Positions 20,529 through 31,115 of a DNA stretch of 64,000 bases are shown here, piece after piece. Source of the DNA: Symbiodinium natans (taxonomy: Eukaryota > Sar > Dinophyceae > Suessiales > Symbiodiniaceae). Numbering within the stretch: the stretch's first letter is position 1; each line of letters starts with the position of its first letter. The translations under genes were made by a program, and so were the position numbers. The notes under the pieces are model-generated. The model worked only from the letters and a program-made list of their open reading frames with translations, did no database searches and had not been told where the DNA came from. Where the stretch lies: NCBI GenBank assembly GCA_905221605.1, contig CAJNDS010002845.1, forward strand, positions 532,713 to 596,712, read 5' to 3'.

Positions 20529-21836
20529 ATCGTCTTAATGGGTAGCTGTTGATGGGCAGAGGAATCAATTCTGATAGGCCGGGAAAAAACTGACTGGCCT
20601 TGACAAAGCCCCCGAAGCTGTGAAGGACAGACCAAGCGTCTGCCTGCATGTCTTAATCCGAATGTGTGTGGACAACCCAAGCTTCTCTTAATGCGGTTTC
20701 GAGGCCAACATTCGCAGCTTAGAGGGTCGCAAAGCGCTTCGCAGACCCATCGGTCGGCCAGCTGAGGATCCCAACGTGGGTATACCGAGGCCGGGTGTTT
20801 CGGAAGTTGGCCCTGAACCCAAAACGTTAAACTCCGAGTGGGCCTTCGAAGCCTCGCCTGCCGTGTGCAAGAGTGATCGGAGAAACGTCGACTGCGGTCA
20901 CTAAAGCTAGCCACCGACAAGTGTCGAACACGTTGAATCCTCCCTCGATGTGGTGTCCAGTGTCGCACTGTCAGGAGTCCCAGGCAAAGCGGTGCCACCG
21001 CCATTGCCTGCTGCCCCAGCAGTCGAGACGACAGGAGCCGAGCTGGGAGGAGCCGAGCTTGGAAAGGAGGGTGTTCAGTTGAATGATATTGGTGAGTGGT
21101 ACCAGCCCAGATCAGCCACCTGTCTTGCAAATGCTGTTAGGAAAATTGCCGCCTTCTGACCCTTCCTGGCCTGCTTGGGGCAGCCAAGTCCTTAAACACA
21201 GAGCTCCTGCAGCTGGGCAGGAGGTGCCAGGATGCCTTTCGAAGCTTTGGATGATCAGCTCCACCACCTCCTCGTGTTCCAGGAGCTGGCTGGTACCGGT
21301 GCCGAAAGCAAGGTTCCACAGGAACGTGCAAGATAGGCGGGTGCGGGCTTCCCCCACAGTTGCTGGAATCCTCGGGGGGATGGCAAGAATTTGGCACAAA
21401 AAAGGGTTCGCAGCAATGAGTTGTAGCGCAGGTTTTATCGCTACTTTGAACAGACAATTCGGTCACCCTTAGCAACCTGAGGGGCCAAGTGCAAGACTCA
21501 ACCTCCACACATGATCTAGACTCGAACTCCAAAAGGAGCAGCAGCTTCAACGAAGCTTGGCTGCTTAGAATCTGGGAGCAGGATCGTGTTTAGTACTTGA
21601 GATCTAGAATGTGGAGTGTGAGGTGCTGGGTCGCGGAATTTAAGGTGTAGGTTTTGTTGCCGCAGAGGAGGTTCTGCTTGGAGTTCTCGGTGCCATGTTT
21701 TCTTTTTTGTGATGATGTTTTATAGGTGCTGTTTGTTTGCGGGGTTGATCTCAGGGTTTAGACTGCGGAGTGAGAGAAAGGTACTGCTCAACCCTAAAAG
21801 GGGAGCCGGTTTCGAGATTTTGCGGAAGCAATCAAG
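20529..21836. other. No confident gene
   Basis: Only mixed short ORFs; none with motifs. It probably holds introns and small exons of the neighbouring genes. Confidence 0.4.
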
Positions 21837-23520
21837 GCCAGATGCAGCTCCAAGAGTACCAGTGCCAGCTCCAGGAGATGCAGCTGCAGCGGCAGGCTCC
21901 CCCCGCCATTGGTGTTCTTTTGAAAGACTAAGTAACGGTTCCGGGGCTGGCCCTGCAGCGTTCAAGCTGTGGGTGCCGGGGCCCGTCGGCTTTTCTGGGA
22001 CCTCGCACCAGGTCCAAAGCTTTGACTGTTGTGGCTGGTGTACTTCGGCGTTCTTCTCTCGTCCCCATTTCTCTACGAGCACCCTGCTCTGAGGAGCAGC
22101 AGCTGGAGGCACAACAGCGCGAGCGCGAACGCCAGGATCGGCCTGGCCGCCTGGGCTCACCAAGAACCCACCACGTGTTGGGAAACCTTGTGGATCTTGA
22201 TCCTTCATTTCTTTTTATGGTCGTACCGTATCTTTTGGTGCGAAGGCGCGCCCTGTGAGTCTTGTGCAGTGTCGCATGTTGAGTACTTCAGATTGGATTC
22301 TGCGCGAGAGCCCAGCAGCATTCTATACAGTCCCCTGCTTCGCAGGAGAGCCTCGAGGAATTGCGAATCTCAGACCTGCAGCTCAGTATCATGCGCCTAG
22401 GGGACCACCCCTGTTTCAGGGGTGTGCGCAGGTTAAACGGGGTAAAGCCTCAGACAGCGCCCATGAAGCAAGCTCGCACCTAGCAGCAGACAACAAATGC
22501 TCGGCTATTTACAAACGCTTCCGTCAGCGGCAGATTGAGATGCAAAGGAAGCTGCGGCCTCGGGTCCCGAAAGGGCGAGCAGATACGGACTCTGAGTTTG
22601 GGGTGGCCCATCCTTAAGAATCATGAGTACAAGAAATTCTCGAGAGCCCTGCGAGCTCAGTCTTCGAGCCAAATCATGTAAACCTGTTGAGACAAGGGCC
22701 TTGCTCCTGAACCTGTGCCGGGAAGGCGAAGCGAAAGCCCACCTTGAACCCAGGGACCTAGAGCAGCAACCCATGAGCCAAATCTGAGGGTGCGCCCTCA
22801 ACCGCCAGTCGAGCCATCCGTGGCTGCGCAGCTGCCGTGCCTTGCAATGATTCAAGCATTCAAGGGGCGCGTGGACTCTTGAATGCTTCTGCTATTCAAT
22901 ATTCTACTGGTGTTTGGTTTGAGTGGATTGCAGCCGCATTTCTGCATGGAGTTTCACAAACAGTTGTCTCATCGCCTGTCAGGTATCACTTGCAGCAGCA
23001 GCAACAGCAACAGGCCGTTCCGATAGTACGAACATATCATGGCCAAGGGTGCGAACATATCATGGCCAAGGGTGCTGCGCAGTTCTCGGTACATCCATCG
23101 AACCCCCGAGCGAATCACCAAGCCTGCAGGATATGCTGAACCACATTCTCTTGCTGCACCAGTCAACTCAGCTGCAGCAGCTGCGGCAAGTGCAGACAGA
23201 GCCTCTCGGCGGGAAAGGCATCTCTGTGCATGCCCGTCTTTTTTAAACTCTGAAACGTAGGATGCGATGTGGACCATCGAGGGAACTGCAGCAGGGCGTT
23301 ACTTTTTGGGGACAACAGGCAAGATCGCCACCTGCGTGAGCTCCAGCAGTTGCAGTCTGCCCCTGGCCCATGCATACCCAGAACCAGGCAGGAGCCCATG
23401 ATCATTCCATGGACGCCTGCACTGCTCAGAGAATGCGCTGCAGCAAAGACTGGCACTCATTGGCGCATGCTGAAGTCCGCTTCTCTGGAAAACCATCTGT
23501 TGAGAGCTCAAGGCTAAGTA
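21837..23520 (+). CDS. Gln-rich coiled-coil protein, multi-exon
   Basis: Successive candidate exons share Gln-rich helical character. 21837-21911: QMQLQEYQCQLQEMQLQRQ, ending at a GT. 22094 onward: EQQLEAQQRERERQDRPGR after GAG. Around 22500-22610: YKRFRQRQIEMQRKLRPRV. 22983 onward: YHLQQQQQQQAVP. About 23105-23215: SLQDMLNHILLLHQSTQLQQ then LRQVQTEPLGGK. About 23315-23517: RHLRELQQLQ, IIPWTPALLRECAAAKTG. Phases of all junctions were not solved, so exon ends are approximate and more than one gene cannot be excluded. A related Ala/Glu-rich frame (SVEARLAAAALRESADGADG) follows near 23670. Likely a cytoskeletal or scaffold-type coiled coil; no family assigned. Confidence 0.5.
23030..23075 (+). 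repeat. Perfect 23-base tandem duplication
   Basis: Two identical adjacent 23-base copies (23030-23052 and 23053-23075), each starting GAACATATCATGGCC. They sit inside or at the edge of the Gln-rich exon. 23 is not a multiple of three, so one copy changes the frame. Confidence 0.95.
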
Positions 23521-24117
23521 GCTCAGGGGTGAATGTTGGGGCAGAGGTTCCGGGTATTTTGAGGGCGCAAGCCGAGAGTTTTCAGAACTTCAAGGGATGA
23601 CAGTTCACAATCAAGAGCGCAGGCTGAGGCTGTGTTTGGAGGATGTGGACCCCGACCGTCAGCCTTCACGAATTCCGTGGAGGCGCGCCTCGCCGCCGCG
23701 GCGCTCAGAGAGAGCGCAGACGGCGCAGACGGCGCAGGCGCAGATCCAGGTGCCTGCGGTTTTTGCTGGAATTTCTCGTGGGTCTGCGTGGTAGTGGACT
23801 CGCATTGCGCATCCCAGTATGTCCAAACCCATCGAGAGGTCACCGAGAAAGGAACTTAAACGCCTAAGCCTTCACTTCAAAGCCCAGACATGTTTACACA
23901 GAAGGAGCGAGGACTCCCTCGTGCAGATCAGGCCAGGGCGCTTGAATCCCGTGGCCAACCCCGACCCCTGTCCCTAACCGCTTTGTCGGAGGCACTGCCC
24001 AAAACCTGTCAATTCGGACTCCAATGCGGAGCCTTTATCCCCAAACAGTCTACTGTTGGGGTTCTGATTGCCGACGTTCTGAGGACTGTTGCCGGGTTCT
24101 TGGGCTCCTTGTCTGCC

Positions 24118-24245
24118 TTTGCCTCCTTTTGTCTCCCTTGGTCTCCCTTGGTCTCCCTTTGTCTCCCTTTGTCTCCCTTCATGCTGGTGGCTTTGCCGGG
24201 TTGCCGTGCTCCCCTTCGTCTCCCTTTGTCTCCCGTCGTCTCCAC
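24118..24245. repeat. GTCTCCCTT minisatellite
   Basis: About eight copies of a 9-10 base unit (GTCTCCCTTKG), densest at 24130-24180, with outlying copies to 24240. Pyrimidine-rich on +. Confidence 0.9.
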
Positions 24246-24582
24246 TGTTTCTTTGACGTGCCTTTGACTGTTTGGGGTCTTCGGTGGCGTAGTTGGACCA
24301 TTCAACTCCCTTGAATGCATGCATCCACGAGTTGGCAAAAGTTGAGTTGCCAAGCCTGATCCCTGAAGTCTGTCCAGGAACGGCTAAGTGGTTCCCAGGC
24401 CGGGCCCTGCAGGGCATTCCGTCGTTGCATGGCTTAGATGGGATCTACTGGCGTGAGCAAGCAGTCCCGATTCTGAAGCAGCAGAGTTTTCGACTTGCCC
24501 TGCCCAATTCTTAGCTGTCGGAGGTTGTACAATTCGGAGATGTTTCTGCAGCTTGCGTAGTTGTAGGGGGGCAATAGTTCAC

Positions 24583-24602
24583 AGAGAGAGAGAGAGAGAG
24601 AG
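24583..24602. repeat. GA microsatellite before an acceptor
   Basis: A (GA)10 run that runs straight into TAG at 24603, just before a coding frame. Confidence 0.85.
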
Positions 24603-24607
24603 TAGTC

Positions 24608-25117
24608 TGGATCACAGGCCCTGCCAACGTTGCCTACAAGCCCGTCGGCGGCGGACCAGGCACACCCCATGACCAACTTGAATGTTCTACTGAAGCTGCA
24701 CACTCCCTACAGCACACACTTTTCGGCGATGCTTTCGAGGTACCACCAGTCGAGTCGTGGCGCCGCCATGAGCAACAGCGCCTCGTCGGTGGTTCTCCAG
24801 AGCAGTTGCGCGGTTTGATTCAGGAGCATTGGATCCAGAGTTGAGGAGACAAGCCTCAATCACTCAGCAAGCAACGCCGACCCCTTCAGCCTGGCGACCC
24901 AAACCAACCGGCCAGGCCTCCACCGGAGTATGAGGCTTCCGATGCATCCGTGTCAGAGGCGACCAAAGCAGTGATTGGAAGATGACATGAGTCTGATGTC
25001 GCGGGGCAGCCAGGCATCTGCATCGCTTTCCTCAGTGGTACCAAGCAGCCGCGGCAGCCGACCCCTCAAATCTTCAATCGTTTCCTTGGCAAGAGAACGT
25101 CCGCTTGCACCCCGTGA
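24608..25117 (+). pseudogene. Coding frame broken by TGA and a 1-base shift
   Basis: The frame beginning VWITGPANVAYKPVGGGPGT continues through LFGDAFEVPPVESWRRHEQQ and RLVGGSPEQLRGLIQEHWIQ. It meets TGA at 24842-24844 and then carries on in the same frame as GDKPQSLSKQRRPLQPGDPN, PPPEYEASDASVSEATKAV. Near 24976 the good frame shifts by one base to EDDMSLMSRGSQASASLSSV, then ARERPLAP, and ends at a canonical GTGAGT donor (25112). This could be a decaying gene, or a real gene with sequence errors. A third reading is a 44-base GA-AG intron (24823-24866) that removes the TGA. The product is hydrophilic and Pro/Ser-rich; the family is unknown. Confidence 0.45.
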
Positions 25118-25534
25118 GTGCCTTCTACAGGTATTGGAGACTCTTGCAGTTCATGAAACAAGGGACCCCAGTGATGGAGCTGCGAAACCTGAGTTCCCAA
25201 ACTACGAGCTTTTATCCTTCGACCGGTTTCCAACCCTGAGCCCCGATCCCAAACGCCTCCCAAGCGACCTAAACAACGCCAGACTTCGCAACAAGTAACA
25301 AAAAGCATGTCCGTCGCGTCGGTGAGGCCTGCGGCTCCAGCGGGATCGCGCAGCACTGCAGAGGCGCCTCACCGAGCTGGGCGACGGCTGAGAGGCGCGT
25401 CGGGGAGTTCACGCGTCACAGAGTGCGATGGAGTTTGTATGATGGGTTTTGAGGTGCTTCTTCTTTCAGGATCTTGAAGATGTCGATCGGGGCACTGTGT
25501 CGTGAATACACACTTCGACTTTGCAGCATTGCAG

Positions 25535-25756
25535 GAGGGCCTGGGATGGCTCGGGTGTATGCATGCCAGCTTGATCGGGCTCTGAAGTTGAGAACCAGCG
25601 AGGCACTTCCGCAGCCTGAGCTTGACATGCTGTGCATGACGGCGGGCTGACGTCCGACGCCCCAAGCTACACTGAGCCAAATGAGCCAACACGCCCCCCT
25701 CCAAACCCTTCCTACACCGCCCGGCACCTCAGAGCCTGAGAAGCTCAACGTCACCA
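25535..25756 (+). CDS. Exon with in-frame TGA, unknown product
   Basis: After GCAG the frame reads GPGMARVYACQLDRALKLRT, then SEALPQPELDMLCMTAG. It hits TGA (25648-25650) and continues in the same frame as RPTPQATLSQMSQHAPLQTL, PTPPGTSEPEKLNVT, ending at a canonical GTAAGT donor (25757). Both sides of the TGA look coding and the donor only fits the frame beyond it. TGA followed by CGT could derive from CGA. It probably belongs with the preceding locus. A coiled-coil-like stretch (LRLQRDRAALQRRLTELGDG) lies at 25330-25390. Confidence 0.45.
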
Positions 25757-28053
25757 GTAAGTCCTAGAAAGGCAGCCATCAACCATCAACCCTGGGGCTG
25801 TCGCCCCCCCGTTTGCGGTTCGACAGTTCAGTCCCGTGCCCGGAGCCATGGGCAACCACTGCTCCGTGAAGGAGGCCTCGCCCGCCATTAACAGTTTAGA
25901 ACAGATGGCTTGAAAAGCCCAAGTATATTAATACCAAACCAATTACTAAGTATCTTATTTGGTTCCCTGGTGTTGTCTGTTAAGATAATACCGGAAACAA
26001 GGTGACAGGAATATTCAGGAATGAAGGGTTCTCCCCAGGATCTGCCTCCGAAAACCTTACAAGCCGCACATGTCCATGTTGAACTCCTGTTCAGGCATAG
26101 GGAACTTAATCAAAAAGCAGCAGTCGGCCGGGCTCCCTGAAATCAGGTTAACAGGACCTTGCATAGGCTCACTCCTGAACTGCTCCTCTGCGAAATGGCG
26201 ATGACCGGAGGTGCCCTGCTTCGATGCGGCGCAGCAGCCACTGCCGCAGGCACTGGCTGTGCAGGCGCCAAACGCAGTCGCGGCACTTGCAGAGTCCTTT
26301 GCAGGTGGTAAACGTGCAGACATCCTAAGGCCTTCTGTGCAGGGGTGTAGGTCCACGAGGTTAGCAAATCGAGATATGTCCTGTACGTAAACATCGGTCG
26401 AAGTCAAATCCAACCCCCAAAAGCCTCTCGGAGCCCGCATAAACAGCCCTGAAGTCTTTGTGCCGCCTGGGCGGAGGCTGAGCCCAGCGGGCCTAGCGAT
26501 GCCTTCGGCGTGGCCGAGGCATATGTTTGGCTAGGTGACCAGGTGTGGCTCAGTTAGGAGACGTTTCTTGGGTGTGGCCGAGCTGGCCGGAATCTTCAGG
26601 TTGAAAGAAATAGGAAGAGAAGCAAGGAAAGGAGGACGAGGGTAGAGAAAGGAAGAAGCAGAGAAGGAAGTGAGCAAGCACGGAAGGAAGGCAGGAGAGA
26701 CGGAAGTTGCAAAGCAAGGAAGCAAGCAAGGAAGGAACCCAGCAAGAGGGGAGGGAGGGAAGGAGGGAGGGAAGGAAGGAAGGAAGGAAGGAGAAGACTT
26801 GACCAAACAAAGAAAGAGCACCGTCTCCTCCCGCATTCTACAAAAATGTGCGGTGCCGTTTGTTGTGCACATCGCATGGGGCTGGGCGAAGCGCACGAAA
26901 ACCAACCCACGCCACTTTAAAGCTACATCGCATATTTGGCATCAGGGCTGTTCATCCTGAACATTTGGTGCCTCTTTCCCAAGCCGCCAAGCTTGATCTT
27001 TCTTTAGGTATCAAGCCCCGGCTCATCTCTCCCGTTGACGACGCATGCCAACGTCAAGCCGTCGCCAAGCCAACGCTCAACTCAGACCAGTCCTGAAGAT
27101 ACGTGCTGCCTCAGCCATTCCTCAAGGTGCCAGCGTAGGCACACCGACAAAAACCAACTCTTTGGGAGCGAATGGCGTCTCAAGGACCCTGTAAACTCCC
27201 TCGCCCGGCTTTGACCCGTGACAGGTTCCCTCGCGGAGCCTCGCTGTGGAAATCATCGGCAGCCGCCCGAGGTCCGACAAGGCCTACAGGGAAGCATCTG
27301 AAGCAGAGCTGATGTTTCTGATGTTGGTGATGCTGGTTCTACATCCGTGTCAGACTGAGCCAGGGAGAGGCACCTGAACCTTTCGGTGCTATACGAGGTG
27401 GGAGCGGAGGATGGTTTTGGATTCGACTGGGTTCGAAGGGCTCGCACGCTTCGTGAAGTGATTGCATTCTGTGGGGCGTGTTGTGGTAGCGTCGGCTCCC
27501 TTAACACATCTTAGCACCCAGATTGAAGAAATGCTTTCATGAAAGTGCCGAGCTTGTCCTCAGCCTCCATGGCCGACGGGCCGGATGTGAGCCGACTTCC
27601 GGACACGCGCCATGGCTGAGTTAACCAAGGTTTTTGAGCTTCTAGCGGACACGTGAGGAGGGCAGTGCAAAGATCGTTCAGCTCCTTTGGCTTGGTTTGC
27701 TGAATGTGTCGTGCGTCCGAGAAGGTATTTCGACTGCGAAATTGGCGAATGTCCAGTGCTTGAGGCTGGCACCGAGCTTTCAAATCACCTTGTGGGAATC
27801 GCGGGGATTTAGAGTAAGCCTTCCCTCGAAAAAAAAGCCCAAAAGCTGTTCCTGTGGAGTTTGTTCTTCCGATGTACCAAGGAGTACAAGGGTGGAACCC
27901 AAGAACTGAAGCCTCTGAACGAAATCCTCAAAAACCGAAGCTATGCCTGTCCTCAAAATCATCAGCCCGTGCCTGCTAGGACGAGAGCATCATCCAGCAT
28001 CTGAGGCCGGGTGCGCAAACCCTGAAATCCCGAGTATCCTGAATCACATCGAG
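25757..28053. other. No confident gene; introns or 5' region of the MORN gene
   Basis: AT-richer around 25900-26040. Minus and plus ORFs at 26057-26440 and 27253-27780 have no domains. One or more upstream MORN exons ending in two bases of a codon must exist here if the reconstruction below is right; I could not place them. Confidence 0.4.
26590..26800. repeat. Purine-rich GGAA/AAGG tract
   Basis: About 200 bases almost free of pyrimidines on +, containing GGAAGGAAGGAAGGAAGGA at 26771-26790 and many GCAAGGAA words. The Ser/Phe/Leu-rich minus-strand ORFs here are its translation. Confidence 0.9.
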
Positions 28054-29742
28054 GTACGAGTTTCAGTCTGGAGCTGTCTATGACGGGGACTGGCTGAACG
28101 GCTTCCGCCATGGCATGGGCAAGCAGGCCTGGGTCCCCTGAAGCGGCCTTCGCATTGCCTACCCTTTTGCTGCGCCCCCGCCCGGATACCTCGCCATGGC
28201 GAAGCCCCTTTCGTGGCTTTAGACGGGGATGTGGGCCTGCAAGAGCTGTCTGTTCTTGCTTTCTCTCGCCAAAGTAATGTTTGATCAACATAGGTCACAG
28301 AGAAGTGCCTTGGAGTTGTCAGCTTCGAATCTTCCATAAGTTAGATCAGCTGCTTCGGGACCCTTCCCGCCACGCTTTCCTGCATCTTCCGCATCTTGAT
28401 CCCAAGCATCCCCAACTGCCCAGTAACTGTTCCCTCAGATGTGGCCGGACGGCACGGAGTATGTGGGGCAGTGGCACGAGGGCCGGGCCAGTGGTGTTGG
28501 GTGCATCAAGCAACCAAGCTGCCTCAGTGCGGTCTCCGCTCCAGGCTTCAGATTGAAGACAGGATTTGGAATTCCTCAGGTGTTAGCATGCAGGATGCGC
28601 ATGTCTTTTGCGTCCACTTGTTTGCAGGAAAGGGGGTCGGAACCCATCCCGGAAGCCGGAACGCGCAAAGGCACAGTGATGGCGACTGCTACACCGGGCA
28701 GTGGGTCAACGGCCGCGCTCATGGCTTGGGCGTCTATCGCTTCCAGGCCAGATGTGTGAACAGCCGGAATTTTATATCGCTATGTGGCCCCAAACAATTT
28801 CCAAGCTTTCAGGACCCAGCAGGTCTCGGCAGATTAGAGTTGATGTTATAAACTAGACGGCTAGGTGGAGCAAGACCGCTTTCCTCAAGCGCCCTGTCTA
28901 GGCAAATAGCAGATCTTCATGCCCTCAAATGTGTGACTTTGCCAGGACGGCGCTGCCAGCTATGAAGGTGGGCGACTGCAGATGTGCCTACATCAATCTA
29001 AGCTAGCCTATCGTCAGGGGCCAGTGACGTGAGGGGGAGATGCAGAGTGGACTTAAGTCCTTGACACAAGCAGTGCGTGGTTTGATGTCTGTCTTGGTTC
29101 TTTCCGTGCAGTGAGTCACACCTGCCACAAACTGGCATTCCACAGGGCAGGCTCAAACCGAGGCAAAGCAGATGGTGTAGATCGCTTGTAGACCCTTGCT
29201 AGGTTGAAGCCTTGTCAAACAAACCACATCGGGGCATGCTTTTCTTCTCTCAGACTTTGCAGGCCAATTCCGTTGCGACCACCGTGATGGTTTGGGAGTG
29301 GAGCGATGGGTCGACGGCTCATGTGTCTCGGTGTAGTAGCTCGACACCTGGAGAGAGAGAGAGAGAGAGAGAGAGCCAAACAAATGGGGTATAGGGGGAG
29401 TAAATCCAAGTAAATCCAAGGGGATAAGGCGACTACGTGCCAGAGTACAGAGTCATGCCCGAAAGGAGGTTCGATGACATATGGTGGTGGGTCGATGGGG
29501 ATTTTGAGGGCTTCAGGATAGGGGGGTCAAAACCTGGAGGGGGACACTCGGGGGCACACGGGCCCAATGTGGCCTTAGCGAGGCGTTTCATGTGACGCGG
29601 GAGCGGGGTCGCGCGCTCGCGCGGGGGCTTGCCCCCACACCCCAAAGAAAGAAAGAAAGAAAGAGCCAAACAAACTGACCAACGGACTTCGCTCGCCCCT
29701 TGGGGCAGCCTTCCCTTCGTGGGGGGCTATGCGTGCAGGAGG

Positions 29743-29813
<71 letters not shown>

Positions 29814-30184
29814 GTTCTGTTTCGGGGGAAGGGGGAGGTTGGAAGGGTAACATACAAACCATTAGCACAGCCCAGCGGGGGCAAAGAGGGGGAAGCCGGC
29901 ATAGGGTTGGAAGGGTAACATAGTCTCAGAGCCGTCCATGTTGTTTCTCGGATAAAGTGGCACCCTCTGAAGCCCAGTAGTACACCGGGATAGGCAACCA
30001 CACCAGGTGTTAGGTGTCACCGACGGGCGCGTGGGGGCCGCCCCCGGGTTAATACACCCGGGGAACCACACAGCACAGAAGGGCCTAACTGCAGGAGCCC
30101 GTCGCTACAATTTCACCCCGACCTAACTCACCTCCGGGCGCGCCTGGTGCGCGGGGGGTCTCCCCCATGCCCTGCAGAAGAAGA

Positions 30185-30239
<55 letters not shown>

Positions 30240-31069
30240 GGAGGGGGTGTGGGTTCTTCCCAGGGAAGCCTACGGCCTCTGTCCGCAAAGTCTCACTGGA
30301 ACATGAGACCAGCCGGGCGCGCCCCGCGCGTGGGGGAGGGCGACTGCACTCCCTCAAGCCCAGCAGAAGAAGAAGAAGAAGAAGAAGAAGAAGAAGAAGA
30401 AGAAGAAGAAGAAGAAGAAGAAGAAGAAGAAGAAGAAGAAGAAGAAGAAGAAGAAGAAGAAGAGGAGAGAATGTCGGGGTCCCTCAGTCTCACATCGAGA
30501 CCGGATGGATTGGGCGCGCCCTGGGGGGTCTCATGCCCCTTAAGCCCTGTAGAAGAAGAAGACGAAGAAGAAGAAGAATAAGAAGAAGAAGAAGAAGAGA
30601 GGCGCGCCCAGTCCTCGGGGGGGCTCCCCCTATGCCCAGCAGAAGAAGAAAAAGAAGAAGAAGAAGAAGAAGGAGAAGGAGAAGGAGAAGGAGAAGCAGA
30701 AGAAGAAGAAGAAGGAGAAGAAGAAGAAGACGAAGAAGAAGAAGAAGACGAAGAAGAAGAAGAAGAAGAAGAAGAAGAAGAAGAAGAAGAAGAAGAAGAA
30801 GAAGAAGAAGAAGAAGAAGAAGAAGAAGAAGAAGAAGAAGAAGAAGAGAAGAAGAAGAAGAAGAAGAAGAAGAAGAAGAAGAAGAAGAAGAAGAAGAAGA
30901 AGAAGAAGAAGAAGAAGAAGAAGAAGAAGAAGAAGAAGAAGAAGAAGAAGAAGAAGAAGAAGAAGAAGAAGAAGAAGAAGAAGAAGAAGAAGAAGAAGAA
31001 GAAGAAGAAGAAGAAGAAGAAGAAGAAGAAGAAGAAGAAGAAGAAGAAGAATAAGAATAAGAAGAAGAG

Positions 31070-31115
<46 letters not shown>

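Noticed and set aside
19967-21130. 387-codon minus-strand ORF
   Set aside because: Irregular composition, no domain, and the + strand frame over part of it looks more protein-like. Long antisense ORFs are common in this GC-rich DNA.
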